DNA from: Sphingomonas panni
GTDB taxonomy: Bacteria > Pseudomonadota > Alphaproteobacteria > Sphingomonadales > Sphingomonadaceae
Assembly: GCF_022664435.1 (NCBI RefSeq)
Contig: NZ_JAKREU010000013.1
Coordinates: 1-64,000, forward strand
Length of the DNA: 64,000 bases
Direction of reading: 5' to 3'
Below the pieces are notes generated by a model. The model searched no databases and was not told the DNA's origin. It was given only the letters and a program-made list of their open reading frames with translations. Positions within the stretch are counted from its first letter, which is position 1. Every line of letters starts with the position of its first letter. Made by a program: the position numbers and the translations under genes. Positions 30,395 through 39,534 of this stretch are shown in pieces.

Positions 30395-33094
30395 TCAGAA
30401 ATTCAACCGGACGCCCAGCGCATAACGCGGTCCATAGGTTTCGAACGAGATCACCCGTTCCTTATACACCGAATAGAGAAACGTCTTTTCGTTGAACAGG
30501 TTGAGCCCCTGCGCGAACAGGGTCACCTTGTCGTTCAGCGCATAGTTGATGCTCGCGTCCCAGATGCCATAGGCGTCGACATTCACCGGCTGCCCGCGAT
30601 TGCCCTGCTGCGTCTGTTCATAGGCATTGCGCCAGTTATAGGCGATCCGCGCCTGCAACGGCCCCTTTTCGTAAAAGGCCACCGCATTGTACGTCGTCGC
30701 ATCGGGATCGACGAGGCTGATATTGGCCTGCACGCCCAGCCCGTCGAGCGGCTCCGGCAGCCCGGTAAAGGTGTACTGCCCCGAAAACTCGATGCCCTTG
30801 TAACTGCGGCTGCCGACATTTTCCGGCCGCGTCCGCCGGAAATCCAGTCCCTGCACCTGGATCGTCGTCGTCACCGATTCGGAGATGTTGCTCAAATCCT
30901 TGGCGAACAGCGCGACGCTCAGGAAGCTCGACCGGTCGAGATACCAGGTCAGCGCGGCGTCGTAGTTCCACCCGATCATCGGTTCGAGGCCGGGATTGCC
31001 GTCGGTGATCGCCCGTTCGCGCGGGCGCGGGTTGATGTTGCGGATGAGCAGCAGGTCACTGAGCGTCGCGCGGGTCAGCGTCTTGGCCACCGCCGCCTGG
31101 AACACGACGTCCTGGAACACGTCGAGCTTGAAGTTCGCGCTCGGCAGCAGCTGGCTGTACGATCCCGTCGCGGTGATCGGCTGCGGGTTCGACAGGTTGA
31201 CGGTCGGATCGCCGCCGCCCGCCGGCGTGGTGAAGCCGAGGATTTCCTGCCCGAAGCCGCGCGAAATGACGTTGGTGCGGGTATAGCGCAGCCCGATATT
31301 GCCGCTCCACGGCCGCGACCCGAAATCGCCGCCGAACGACGCCTCGACATAGCCGCCGATGGTGCGCTCCTGCGCCGAACCGCTATTGCCCGGCACCGGG
31401 ATCACCGCAAAGCCGCCGCCATTGGCCGCCAGTGCCGCGCGCGCCGCCGCCGGGTTCGCCAGTTGGTTGATCGCCGCATCGCTCAGCAGATATCTGGCGA
31501 GATCGGCGGCCGAATAGGTCGGGTAAGCGCTCTCGAACATGCCGGTGCCGAGGAAGTTGGTCGCATCCGCCGTGCCGGTGAACACGCTCGACGGGATCGA
31601 CACCCCCGCCCCGCAATACAGGCATTGCAGCGCATCGGGCGTCTTGAACGAGAAGCGCGACTTCTTTCGGTCCGAAAAGTTGAAGCCTCCCGAAATCCGC
31701 CGGAGGATGCCGCTGTCGACATTCCATTTCAGGCTCGTATTGCCCTGATAGATTTCGTCCTCGACGCTGACGCCCTCATAGGTCAGGAACCCGGCCCTGG
31801 CGTTCGACGTGTCGAGGATGTTGCCCAGACCGGTATAGACCGGCATCCCCGTCGGCCCGATCGCGAACTTCACGGCGGCCGGCGAATAGCTGGGCGTGGC
31901 GAGGTTGCTTTCGAACCACGCCTGGTTGCCGCCGGTATCGTCGGTCGCCTTCGACCAGGAGAAATCGACCGTGCCGGTCAACCGGTCGGACGGAGTCCAC
32001 GCCAGGTTCGCGCCCGCCTGCCAGGTCGTGGCGAGGCGCGGGCGGATCTGGTTGGTGAACATCGGCCCCGACGCGATGCCGGTATAGCTGGTGACGGTAT
32101 TGTTCTGGTCGACCGTCGCGGCGGTCACGTCGCCCGGACCGCCATAGACGAAGAACACCTTGTTATCGTCGTTCACGTCCAGCTTCGAATAGAGGCCGTC
32201 CAGCGTGAACAGCAGCGTGTCGCTCGCCCGCCACTGCGCGGTCAGCAGGCCCGACATCCGCTTGCGACTGGTGCGGTTGGTGCCCCATTCGACATAGGTC
32301 GGGATCGACACGCCGCGGAATTCGGGCGTGCCGTCCTTGTTCAGGTCGAGATTCTGGTTCGCTTCCCACCCATCGGTGAAGATGCGCTTCCCCTCGATCT
32401 TGCGGTCGATATACGAAAAGGCGCCGAGAATGCCGAAGTCGCCGTCGCCGAACGTCTTGCTGAGCAGGCCGGAGAATTGCGGCGAGAATTGCCCGCGCAA
32501 TTTGTCGTAATTGGCCTGTGCCGACAGCGCGACCTTGCCCTCTTTGAAATCGAACGGGCGCGCGGTGTACATGTCGACCGTCGCGGCGATCCCGCCCTCG
32601 ATCTGCGACGCGGTCGGCGTCTTCGACACATCGACCCGGTTGATGAGTTCGGCGGGCAGGATGTCGAAACTGAACTCGCGCCCCTGATTCTCGGTCGCGA
32701 GGATTCGGCCATTGTACAGCGCGGTGCTGAACGCCGGGCCGAGGCCGCGCACGGTGATGAACTGCCCCTCGCCATTGTCGCGGGAGATGGTGACGCCGGG
32801 AATGCGCTGGATCGCCTCGGCGATATTCTGGTCGGGCAGCTTGCCGATATCGTCGGCGACGATCGAATCGACGATATTGTCGGCGTTGCGCTTGATATCG
32901 GTCGCCCGCCGCAAACTTTCGCGCAGGCCGGTGACGATGATCTCGCCATCCTCGGCCGCGACCGACGCATCCTGCACCGCGCCATCCGGGGCGGTCGGTG
33001 GCGGTGGCGGCGTCTGCGCCAATGCCGGGGTGACGGTCAGAAACATGGCCGAGCCGGCCAGGCTGAGCAAGCGGAACCGCTTCACGGGGGTCAT
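30395..33094 (-). CDS. TonB-dependent receptor, carbohydrate-type
   Basis: An 899-residue outer-membrane receptor. The signal peptide (1-26) ends ALAQ, followed by a Pro-rich TPPPPPTAPD stretch and EIIVTGLRESLRRA, then the plug domain (about 65-190: IAEAIQRIPGVTISRD, FITVRGLGPAFSTALYNGR, SQIEGGIAATVDM). Barrel strands continue to the terminal LNF. Plug wording and length match the large TonB receptor group of Caulobacter and Xanthomonas used for maltose and other oligosaccharides. A LacI-type operator lies 69 bp upstream, similar to the one before the adjacent sugar operon, so import of the same glycan is likely. Confidence 0.9.
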   Translation of the reverse strand: MTPVKRFRLLSLAGSAMFLTVTPALAQTPPPPPTAPDGAVQDASVAAEDGEIIVTGLRESLRRATDIKRNADNIVDSIVADDIGKLPDQNIAEAIQRIPGVTISRDNGEGQFITVRGLGPAFSTALYNGRILATENQGREFSFDILPAELINRVDVSKTPTASQIEGGIAATVDMYTARPFDFKEGKVALSAQANYDKLRGQFSPQFSGLLSKTFGDGDFGILGAFSYIDRKIEGKRIFTDGWEANQNLDLNKDGTPEFRGVSIPTYVEWGTNRTSRKRMSGLLTAQWRASDTLLFTLDGLYSKLDVNDDNKVFFVYGGPGDVTAATVDQNNTVTSYTGIASGPMFTNQIRPRLATTWQAGANLAWTPSDRLTGTVDFSWSKATDDTGGNQAWFESNLATPSYSPAAVKFAIGPTGMPVYTGLGNILDTSNARAGFLTYEGVSVEDEIYQGNTSLKWNVDSGILRRISGGFNFSDRKKSRFSFKTPDALQCLYCGAGVSIPSSVFTGTADATNFLGTGMFESAYPTYSAADLARYLLSDAAINQLANPAAARAALAANGGGFAVIPVPGNSGSAQERTIGGYVEASFGGDFGSRPWSGNIGLRYTRTNVISRGFGQEILGFTTPAGGGDPTVNLSNPQPITATGSYSQLLPSANFKLDVFQDVVFQAAVAKTLTRATLSDLLLIRNINPRPRERAITDGNPGLEPMIGWNYDAALTWYLDRSSFLSVALFAKDLSNISESVTTTIQVQGLDFRRTRPENVGSRSYKGIEFSGQYTFTGLPEPLDGLGVQANISLVDPDATTYNAVAFYEKGPLQARIAYNWRNAYEQTQQGNRGQPVNVDAYGIWDASINYALNDKVTLFAQGLNLFNEKTFLYSVYKERVISFETYGPRYALGVRLNF

Positions 33095-33162
33095 GCCGTA
33101 TCCTCTCCCTATCGCTCCCGCTTCGCAGCCGTTCGTGCGGCCATCATCCGGAAGTATGGGAT

Positions 33163-33180
33163 AGGTTTAACGATCAACCT
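33163..33180. promoter_or_regulatory. LacI-type operator upstream of TonB receptor
   Basis: AGGTTTAACGATCAACCT is an 18-bp imperfect palindrome with a central CG. It shares GTTTAACGAT at the same phase with the operator at 36709-36726. It lies 69 bp before the receptor start. Predicted target of the LacI regulator at 35558-36634. Confidence 0.6.
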
Positions 33181-33270
33181 TCCGCACGGCAAGCGGTCTT
33201 GTGCGGTGGCGTACCGTAAAGGTCGGACAGGTAGAAAGCCGAACCGAACCGGATCGACGCGCCGGGGAGG

Positions 33271-33690
33271 CTATCCGCCTGCGGGAAACACGTGGACGAC
33301 CTCGAACTCCTCGCACCAGAGGTCCATCGTGTCGGAATAGAGGCCAAGCCCCTCGAAAAAGCGCCGATGCGCCTGTCGCCAATAGCACAGGCTCAGGTCC
33401 CCTTCGCCCTCCTTGCGGGCGAAATCCTCGGAAACGGCGTTGAACGGGATTCTACGAAGGCTGACCGTTTCGACGATGGCCCGCGGCCGTCCGCTCCCGT
33501 CGCAGACGACGGACCGGCGTCCGGGTTCGGTCTGCTGCCCATCGGCGGCGGCCCAGCACGTCGCCGTCTTCCTGCCGCACAGTACGAGCGCCAGCAGGGC
33601 ATCGGCAAGCGCGGGCGTATCGCCGAAGGAAAATCGCTCGAAGCTCTGCCAGTCGTCGGGAGGGAAGTCCTGCAACGTGATGTCGGGCAC
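33271..33690 (-). CDS. ASCH domain protein
   Basis: A 139-residue soluble protein with the ASCH fold, thought to bind RNA or nucleosides. Seen are the FSFGDTPALADALLALVLCG segment, GRKTATCWA (about 40-48), the IVETVSLRRIPFNAVSEDFA strand-helix (about 72-91) and EGEGDLSLCYWRQAHRRFFE (about 94-113). Length fits the family (about 140). It stands alone between the TonB receptor and a small membrane protein; the link to its neighbours is unclear. Confidence 0.8.
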   Translation of the reverse strand: MPDITLQDFPPDDWQSFERFSFGDTPALADALLALVLCGRKTATCWAAADGQQTEPGRRSVVCDGSGRPRAIVETVSLRRIPFNAVSEDFARKEGEGDLSLCYWRQAHRRFFEGLGLYSDTMDLWCEEFEVVHVFPAGG

Positions 33691-33746
33691 TCCCTCGACC
33701 GCACCGGCGCGTGGAACGGCACCCGTGATGCCGATCCGCTATATCC

Positions 33747-33932
33747 TCAGGCCAGTTGCCACACCGCATAACCGGTCAGCAGCACCGCCGCCGCCACCGA
33801 CATGCCGAACAGTACATAGCCGATATAGTTCATGATCGCGGGGTTCGGGCGCTGGGCGCGCTGGTTGTGCGAGGCGGCCGACAGCACGAAGCTTGCCAGC
33901 AACCCGTAAGTGAACACCGCCGTCTCGACCAT
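33747..33932 (-). CDS. Small two-helix membrane protein
   Basis: A 61-residue protein with two hydrophobic helices (about 5-19, VFTYGLLASFVLSAA, and 38-59, YVLFGMSVAAAVLLTGYAVW) separated by a polar loop HNQRAQRPNPAIM. No known family. The neat hairpin topology supports it being real. Confidence 0.5.
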   Translation of the reverse strand: MVETAVFTYGLLASFVLSAASHNQRAQRPNPAIMNYIGYVLFGMSVAAAVLLTGYAVWQLA

Positions 33933-34210
33933 CGCGCGCCAGATCCTTGTGCCTGCATCGTGCGGCTGCCCCCCGGCTCGCCGCCTGCGTGGCTAAATCA
34001 TAGCCGGTCGCAACTATCAATTGGTTAAGACGGAACCGATCGCCCGGCAAAGGCGTTTCAGCTTGTTTTTCCTGTACCCGCCCTTCGGGCGCGGCCTGCA
34101 ACGGGCGATGCCCTGTCTCGGCACCGCCTGCGCCTGACCGAAGGTGCCGGGGGCGTTCGCGTACGTGCGGGGTGTAACGAGCGGGTCGGACAGCCGCTTC
34201 GGTTGCCGGG

Positions 34211-34464
34211 TTCACGCGAAGGCGCGGAGACGCGAAGAAGAAGATAGATTTCGCGCAGAGGCGCAGAGGGGGTTGCGCTTGATGCCCCGGCGCACTCGAT
34301 CGGCAGACGACTGCACCCGCTTTCGGCAAGGACGAGGCCGCTGGCGCGGGTAAGGTGGCCCCGGACGCACCCTCTCCGCGCCTCTGCGCCTCTGCGCGAA
34401 ATCTAACCTTCTTCTACCCTCATGCCGACGAAGATGCGAAAGGCCGCGCGCCTTCGCGTGAATC
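34211..34464. repeat. Inverted-repeat element in a 550-bp gene-free gap
   Basis: The left arm (34211-34269) begins TTCACGCGAAGGCGCGG and ends CGCGCAGAGGCGCAGAGG. The right arm (34381-34464) is its complement, starting CCTCTGCGCCTCTGCGCG and ending CCTTCGCGTGAA, with an insertion of about 25 bases. The arms flank about 110 bp with no ORF. It looks like a miniature inverted-repeat or RNA-forming element. The rest of 33933-34484 shows nothing else I can name. Confidence 0.65.
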
Positions 34465-34484
34465 AACCCCGACCGACCACCGCC

Positions 34485-35561
34485 TCAATCGACCGCGATG
34501 CCGTCCGCGCCGAACACCAGCATCCGCGCCGGATCGACATGGAGCGTGATCGCGTGCGCAACCGCATGATGCCCGTCCAGCTTCGCACGGAACGCATCGC
34601 CCGAGGGCAGCGCGCCATAGAGATAGGTCGAATGGCCCAGCGCCTCGACCGCCTCGATCGCCATCGGTAGCGCGATGCTGTCACCGCCGCCCACCAGCGT
34701 CACATGTTCGGGCCGCAGCCCCAGCGTCGCGCGCCCGCCGACCGCCAGCGCCGCGCCGCGCGTCGAGGCGACCCGCACTCCGCCCGCCATGTCGAACAGG
34801 GTCACACCCCCATCGCGCCCGGCGACCGTCGCGTCGAACAGATTGATCCGCGGGCTGCCGATGAAGCCGGCGGTAAAGACATTGGCCGGCCGGTCATACA
34901 CCTCCAGCGGGGTGCCGACCTGCGCGATCCGGCCCTGATCGAGGATAACCAGACGGTCGGCCAGCGTCATCGCCTCGACCTGATCGTGCGTCACATAGAT
35001 CATCGTCGCGCCCAGACGCCGATGCAGCGCGGCCAGTTCGTGCCGCATCCGCACGCGCAGATCGGCGTCGAGGTTCGACAGCGGCTCGTCGAACAGGAAG
35101 ATGTCGGGGTTGCGCACGATCGCGCGGCCGATCGCCACCCGCTGCCGCTGTCCGCCCGACAGCTGGCTGGGCATCCGGTCGAGCAGCGCGTCCAGTTCCA
35201 GCACCTGCGCGGCATGGGCGACCTGTTCGGCGATCGCCGCCTTGGGCGTCCGCAGGTTCTTCAAACCGAAGCTCAAATTCTCGCGCACGGTCATGTGCGG
35301 ATAGAGGGCATAGGACTGGAACACCATCGCCACGCCCCGGTCCGACGCCGGCACCCGCGTCACGTCGCGCCCGCCGATGCGGATATGACCGCCGCTCACC
35401 GTTTCCAGTCCCGCGATCATCCGCAGCACGGTCGACTTGCCACACCCCGACGACCCGACCAGCACGACGAACTCCCCGGCGGCGACGTTCAGGTCGATGC
35501 CGCGGATCGTGTCGACCCCGTCATAGGATTTGGTCAGCGCTTCCAGTTGCAAGCCACTCAT
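34485..35561 (-). CDS. Sugar ABC importer ATP-binding protein (MalK/UgpC type)
   Basis: A 358-residue ATPase. Walker A GSSGCGKST (about 37-45), Q-loop in VFQSYALYPHMTV (about 81-93), signature LSGGQRQRVAIGRA (about 134-147), Walker B IFLFDEPLSNLD (about 153-164), switch His in VTHDQ (about 191). The C-terminal regulatory TOBE/OB domain (about 240-358) contains GLRPEHV, typical of the MalK group. It should energise the two permeases at 39535-41258, although it is encoded with the LacI regulator on the opposite strand, whose stop codon overlaps its start by 4 bp. Confidence 0.92.
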   Translation of the reverse strand: MSGLQLEALTKSYDGVDTIRGIDLNVAAGEFVVLVGSSGCGKSTVLRMIAGLETVSGGHIRIGGRDVTRVPASDRGVAMVFQSYALYPHMTVRENLSFGLKNLRTPKAAIAEQVAHAAQVLELDALLDRMPSQLSGGQRQRVAIGRAIVRNPDIFLFDEPLSNLDADLRVRMRHELAALHRRLGATMIYVTHDQVEAMTLADRLVILDQGRIAQVGTPLEVYDRPANVFTAGFIGSPRINLFDATVAGRDGGVTLFDMAGGVRVASTRGAALAVGGRATLGLRPEHVTLVGGGDSIALPMAIEAVEALGHSTYLYGALPSGDAFRAKLDGHHAVAHAITLHVDPARMLVFGADGIAVD

Positions 35562-36634
35562 TCGGTTTCCAGCTCCCATGCCGCCGCGCTGCTGTCGCCG
35601 GCCACGAATTCGGCAGCGATGCGGATCGGCGATCCCGCCTTGCCCGGTTCGCACAGCAGCGCTTCGGCGGCGCGGCGGCCCTTTTCGAACGCGTTCTGGC
35701 GAACGGTGGTCAGCCGCACCCCGTCGCGCGGACGGCCCGGCGGGTCGATCCCGTCATAGCCGGTCACCGACATGCGGCGCGGCACCGACAGGCCCAGCGC
35801 ATCGCACCGCGCCATCACGCCATACGCCAACCGGTCGGAGAAACAGACCATCGCGGTCAGGTCATGCTGTCGCCGCAGCAGCCGGTCGACCGCGCGCGCG
35901 CCGCCCTCCTCGTCATTGGGCGTTTCGCAGACGAGGATGCCGTCGGCGGCCACGCCCGCCGCATCGAACGCGTCGCGACATCCCAGCACGCGCTCATGCA
36001 CCACGTGATTTTCGTCCGACACGTCGCGGTCGAGCGCGAACAACTCGCCATGGTCCTGCGACCAGGGGAAGGTGACGATGGCGATGTTGCGATGGCCGAG
36101 CGCCAGCAGGTGCGCGACGACGCTGCGCATCATCTCGCGGTCGTTGGTCAGCACGCTCGGCAATTGCGGCGCGTCGAAGTCCACGACCACGGTCGGCAGC
36201 CCGCGCGCCAGCGCCTTGCGGATCGTCGGATGGCTCTTGTACGGCGCGTTCAATATATATCCGTCGACGATCGCGGTCAGGCTGTCCAACCGCTCCGGAT
36301 GCTTGTTGTTGAGCGGAATCAGGACGATGTTCGCCCCTTCCTCCTCGCACACCGACGATATGCCGCGCAGGAACGCGATGTCGTGCGCATCGGTGAAGGC
36401 ATAGCTGAGCTGGTCGTTGAAGATCACGCCGATCGCGCCGCACCGCCCGGTGCGCAGCGATCGTGCGGCGGGGTTGGGACCTTCATAGTGAACTTTCGCG
36501 GCATGGGCGAGGATGCGGTCGCGCAGTTCCTTCGACACCTTCGCCGGGTTGTTATAGGCGTTGGACACGGAGGTATGCGTCACGCCCAGATCGGCCGCGA
36601 TCGATTTCAGCGTGGCGCGTTTCGCGCGGGCCAT
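35558..36634 (-). CDS. LacI family transcriptional regulator
   Basis: A 358-residue repressor. N-terminal helix-turn-helix (ATLKSIAADLGVTHTSVSNA, then YNNPAKVSKELRDRILAHA, about residues 6-45) and hinge helix (NPAARSLRTG, about 53-62), then a periplasmic-binding-type ligand domain (GAIGVIFNDQLSYAF, VTGYDGIDPP). Start ATG 36634 has GGAGAGG upstream. It is divergent from the sugar-degradation operon, with an 18-bp operator between them, and is co-translated with the ATPase gene. The ligand is probably the imported oligosaccharide or a breakdown product. Confidence 0.9.
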   Translation of the reverse strand: MARAKRATLKSIAADLGVTHTSVSNAYNNPAKVSKELRDRILAHAAKVHYEGPNPAARSLRTGRCGAIGVIFNDQLSYAFTDAHDIAFLRGISSVCEEEGANIVLIPLNNKHPERLDSLTAIVDGYILNAPYKSHPTIRKALARGLPTVVVDFDAPQLPSVLTNDREMMRSVVAHLLALGHRNIAIVTFPWSQDHGELFALDRDVSDENHVVHERVLGCRDAFDAAGVAADGILVCETPNDEEGGARAVDRLLRRQHDLTAMVCFSDRLAYGVMARCDALGLSVPRRMSVTGYDGIDPPGRPRDGVRLTTVRQNAFEKGRRAAEALLCEPGKAGSPIRIAAEFVAGDSSAAAWELETE

Positions 36635-36689
36635 GGCATCCTCTCCGGGTGGTTGCTCCACCGTCCTGCCCCCTGACTACCCCGCCGCC

Positions 36690-36726
36690 TTGACAGCCGC
36701 AACAGCGAATGTTTAACGATAAACAT
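36690..36726 (+). promoter_or_regulatory. Promoter with LacI-type operator for sugar operon
   Basis: TTGACA at 36690-36695, 17 bases, then TTAACG (36713-36718) as a weak -10. The 18-bp dyad ATGTTTAACGATAAACAT (36709-36726) covers the -10. Arms match except for one central pair, with CG at the centre, as in LacI-family sites. A similar site lies at 33163-33180. Confidence 0.65.
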
Positions 36727-36762
36727 GCCACCCGGCAAACGGGGGCAGACGGAGAGGAGCGA

Positions 36763-38049
36763 GTGGCACCGATGGCCGCCAAGCCGAATATCCCGCGCAT
36801 CCGCTCCGCCGCGCTGCTGGCGCTGGCGCTGCTCGCCGCGCCGACCCCCATGCTTGCCCGCGCGCAGACCCGGCCGGCGGCCGAACAGGTCGCGCCGCGC
36901 GTCAACCTCGCTCATTTCGACCATCTCTATGCCGAACGCGACCTGGGCGGCGAACGGGTGGGCATCCTGCATATCTATAGCGAGGCGCCCGACTATCGCT
37001 TCGCCATCGAACCGCGCGAGGGATACACCTGCGTCGACGATGTGGCGCGCGGGATCGTCCTGCTCTCGGCCGGCCATCCCGATGCGAAGCGGCGGCATCA
37101 GATCGAGATGCTGACCCGCTTCGTCCTGCAGATGCAGGCGGACAATGGCTATTTCCACAATTTCCTGTGGGGCGACGGGCGGATCAACCGCGAATACCGC
37201 ACGTCGCTCGCCGAACTGAACTGGTGGTCGCTGCGGGCCTTGTGGGGGCTGGAGGCGGCGCTGCCCCACCTTTCCCCCGACACTGCCAGGCGCACCCGCG
37301 CCGCCGCCGACCGGTTGGTGGCGAAGCTGAAACGCGACCTGCCGACCGCCGCCGCCGGCACGACGATGGTCGAGGGGCTGGCGATCCCGACCTGGCTGCC
37401 GCTCGAATCCGGGGCCGATGCCGGGTCGACCGCGCTGCTGGGGCTGCTGCCGCATTGGCAGCGCACCGGCGATCCGGCGACGCGCGCGCTGATCGGGCGG
37501 ATCGGCGACGGGCTGGTCGCGATGCAGGCCGGCGACGCGCGCCGCTTTCCCCATGGCGCGCATCTCAGCTGGCGCAACAGCTGGCACGCCTGGGGCAATG
37601 CGCAGGCCTATGTGCTGCTGCGCGCGGGCAAGGCGCTGAACCGGCGCGACTTCATCGACAGCGCCCTGCGCGAGGTCGATCATTTCTACCCTTATCTCTT
37701 GCGCACCGGCATGCGCGCGTCCTTCACCCTGTCGCGGACGGACAAGGGATATGTTGCGCTCGACCAGCAGCGTTTTTCGCAGATCGCCTATGGCCTCGCC
37801 CCGATGATCCTTGCCGCGACCGAAGCCTATCGCCAGACCGGCAACCCGCGCTATCGCACCACCGCGCAAGGGCTGGGCCGCTGGTTCACCGGCAGCAACG
37901 ATGCGCGCCGGGCGGTCTACGACCCCGCGACCGGGCGGACCTATGACGGCATCGTCGCCCCCGGACGGGTCAACCCGAATTCGGGGGCGGAATCGACGAT
38001 CGAGGGGCTGTTCGCCCTCACCGCGCTGGCCGGCACAAGGCTGCCATGA
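36763..38049 (+). CDS. Exported alpha-helical-barrel protein, putative glycan-acting
   Basis: A 428-residue protein. The start is taken as GTG 36763 behind GGAGAGGA; ATG 36772 is an alternative. A signal peptide (about 10-40, IRSAALLALALLAAPTPML) ends ARAQ. The rest is helical repeats with aromatic and Asp residues (YTCVDDVARGIVLLSAGH, MQADNGYFHNFLWGDG, ELNWWSLRALWGLEAAL, SWHAWGNAQAYVLLRAG), the pattern of (alpha/alpha)6-barrel glycosidases or epimerases. I cannot assign a GH family. First gene of the operon with the sugar importer and GH130 enzyme, so periplasmic glycan processing is likely. Confidence 0.6.
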   Translation: MAPMAAKPNIPRIRSAALLALALLAAPTPMLARAQTRPAAEQVAPRVNLAHFDHLYAERDLGGERVGILHIYSEAPDYRFAIEPREGYTCVDDVARGIVLLSAGHPDAKRRHQIEMLTRFVLQMQADNGYFHNFLWGDGRINREYRTSLAELNWWSLRALWGLEAALPHLSPDTARRTRAAADRLVAKLKRDLPTAAAGTTMVEGLAIPTWLPLESGADAGSTALLGLLPHWQRTGDPATRALIGRIGDGLVAMQAGDARRFPHGAHLSWRNSWHAWGNAQAYVLLRAGKALNRRDFIDSALREVDHFYPYLLRTGMRASFTLSRTDKGYVALDQQRFSQIAYGLAPMILAATEAYRQTGNPRYRTTAQGLGRWFTGSNDARRAVYDPATGRTYDGIVAPGRVNPNSGAESTIEGLFALTALAGTRLP

Positions 38050-39329
38050 CGACACGGCGCGACGCGCTCCTGATGACGCTGGGCGGCGCGGCGCTGCTGG
38101 CCGGTTGCGGGCGGCAGGCGGCGGAGCGACGCACCGACCGCATCCTGCTGTGGATCGCGCCCAATGCGGCGGAGGAGAGCTTCTGGAAGGTTGCCGTCGC
38201 CCGGTGGAACGCGCAGCGGATCGGCCTGCCGGTCGACTTCACCACCATTCCCACCGCCGGCAATTCGGAGGATACCGTGCTGTCCGCGCTGGTCGCCGGT
38301 ACCGAGCCCGATCTGTGCACCAACGTCTTTTCCGGCTTTGCGGTGCAGCTGGCCGCGCTGGGGCAGGTCGCCGATCTCGCCGCGATGCCGGGCTATGACA
38401 CGCTAGTCGAGCGCCGCCACATGCGCACGATCATGGCCGGGTGGACGCAGGGGAAACAGGTCGCGGCGCTGCCGATCTATTCCAGCCCGACGCTATTGTG
38501 GTGGCGCGCCGACCTGCTCGAACGACATGGGCTGGGCGAGCCGCCCGCGACCTATGCCGATGTCTATCGCTTCTGCGAACGCTATGCCGTGCGCCAGTCG
38601 CGCTACGGTATGCAGATGATTGCCGGGCGCGCGTGGCAGGATCGCTGGTTCGACTATATCTCCTATTATTACGCCGCCAGCGGGGGTCAGCCCTATCTGG
38701 CGGGTACCCATGCGCTGTACGACAATGCGGCGGGGCTGCAGGCTGCCGGCTTCGTCGACCGCATGTATCGGCAAGGCTGGACCGCGCTCGACTTCGATGC
38801 CGAGGAGCCGCTGGTGTCGGGCCTTGCCGCCGGTGCGGTGCGGGGGCCGTGGGATGTCGAACGCTTCGCCAATATCTATCCCGACACCCTCGCGCGGATC
38901 GCGGTGGGACCGATGATCGCCCCCACGGTCGGCCCCCTGCCCGCCTCGACCTTTTCCGACAGCAAGGGCGCGGTGATCTTTCGCAGCAGCCGGGTCCAGC
39001 GCGACGCCTTCGCCTTCCTGTCCTGGGCGCTGGGCGAAGAAGCGCTGAACCTGTTGTGGTTGCAGCGCACCGGCCTGTCCCCGGCGCGCGACGACCTGCT
39101 GACCAACCCTGCCTTCGCCGATTATTATCGCGGCAACGCCATCGCTCGCGCCTATGCCGCCAATGTCGCGACCGCGCGGCCCCCGGCGCTGTCCGAACAT
39201 ACCATCGATATCCAGAAGATCATGAGCGCGCGCCTCGTCGAACCGCTGATGCTGGGCAGCGCCAAGCCCGCCGCCGCATTAGCCGATGCGGTGGCGCGGA
39301 CGGACCGGATGCTGGAGGTACAGGCATGA
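38046..39329 (+). CDS. Sugar ABC importer substrate-binding lipoprotein
   Basis: A 427-residue family-1 extracellular solute-binding protein. The signal peptide has lipobox LAGC (about 18-21), so it is tethered to the membrane. Typical segments include ILLWIAPNAAEESFWKVAVA, LVAGTEPDLCTNVFSGFAVQ, GKQVAALPIYSSPTLLWWRA and WALGEEALNLLWLQRTG. The ATG overlaps the stop of the upstream helical-barrel gene by 4 bp. It delivers an oligosaccharide to the two permeases downstream. Confidence 0.9.
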   Translation: MTTRRDALLMTLGGAALLAGCGRQAAERRTDRILLWIAPNAAEESFWKVAVARWNAQRIGLPVDFTTIPTAGNSEDTVLSALVAGTEPDLCTNVFSGFAVQLAALGQVADLAAMPGYDTLVERRHMRTIMAGWTQGKQVAALPIYSSPTLLWWRADLLERHGLGEPPATYADVYRFCERYAVRQSRYGMQMIAGRAWQDRWFDYISYYYAASGGQPYLAGTHALYDNAAGLQAAGFVDRMYRQGWTALDFDAEEPLVSGLAAGAVRGPWDVERFANIYPDTLARIAVGPMIAPTVGPLPASTFSDSKGAVIFRSSRVQRDAFAFLSWALGEEALNLLWLQRTGLSPARDDLLTNPAFADYYRGNAIARAYAANVATARPPALSEHTIDIQKIMSARLVEPLMLGSAKPAAALADAVARTDRMLEVQA

Positions 39330-39393
39330 GGACCCGCGAACCGCTTTTGTGCGAGACCTTTGCGAAAGTCGCGCGCATTGCTGCAAACCAGAC

Positions 39394-39483
39394 GTACCCC
39401 GGCGAAGGCCGGGGTCCAGTTGGGAAGGCTTTTCCGTACCATACCGACGTCCCCCAACTGGGCCCCGGCCTTCGCCGGGGTAC
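39394..39483. repeat. 90-bp paired palindrome inside sugar operon (family C)
   Basis: GTACCCCGGCGAAGGCCGGG with GTCCAGTTGGG at the left matches the inverted CCCAACTGGGCCCCGGCCTT and CGCCGGGGTAC at the right. The whole stretch folds into one long hairpin. It lies between the binding-protein gene and the first permease gene, where it could stabilise the upstream message or attenuate transcription. Confidence 0.85.
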
Positions 39484-39534
39484 GCGAGGAGCGTTTCACA
39501 GAGGTCTCGCGAAGGCCGGGGTAGGAGACGCTTC

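Noticed and set aside
33933..34484. A hidden gene in the 550-bp gap
   Set aside because: Frames there are short, cross the inverted repeats and lack ribosome sites; only the inverted-repeat element is supported.
39286..39534. N-terminal extension of the MalF-type permease over the 39.4-kb palindrome
   Set aside because: The extension is Arg/Pro-rich, covers the inverted repeat and has no helix or homology. A TTG behind AGGAG at 39535 gives the usual permease length.
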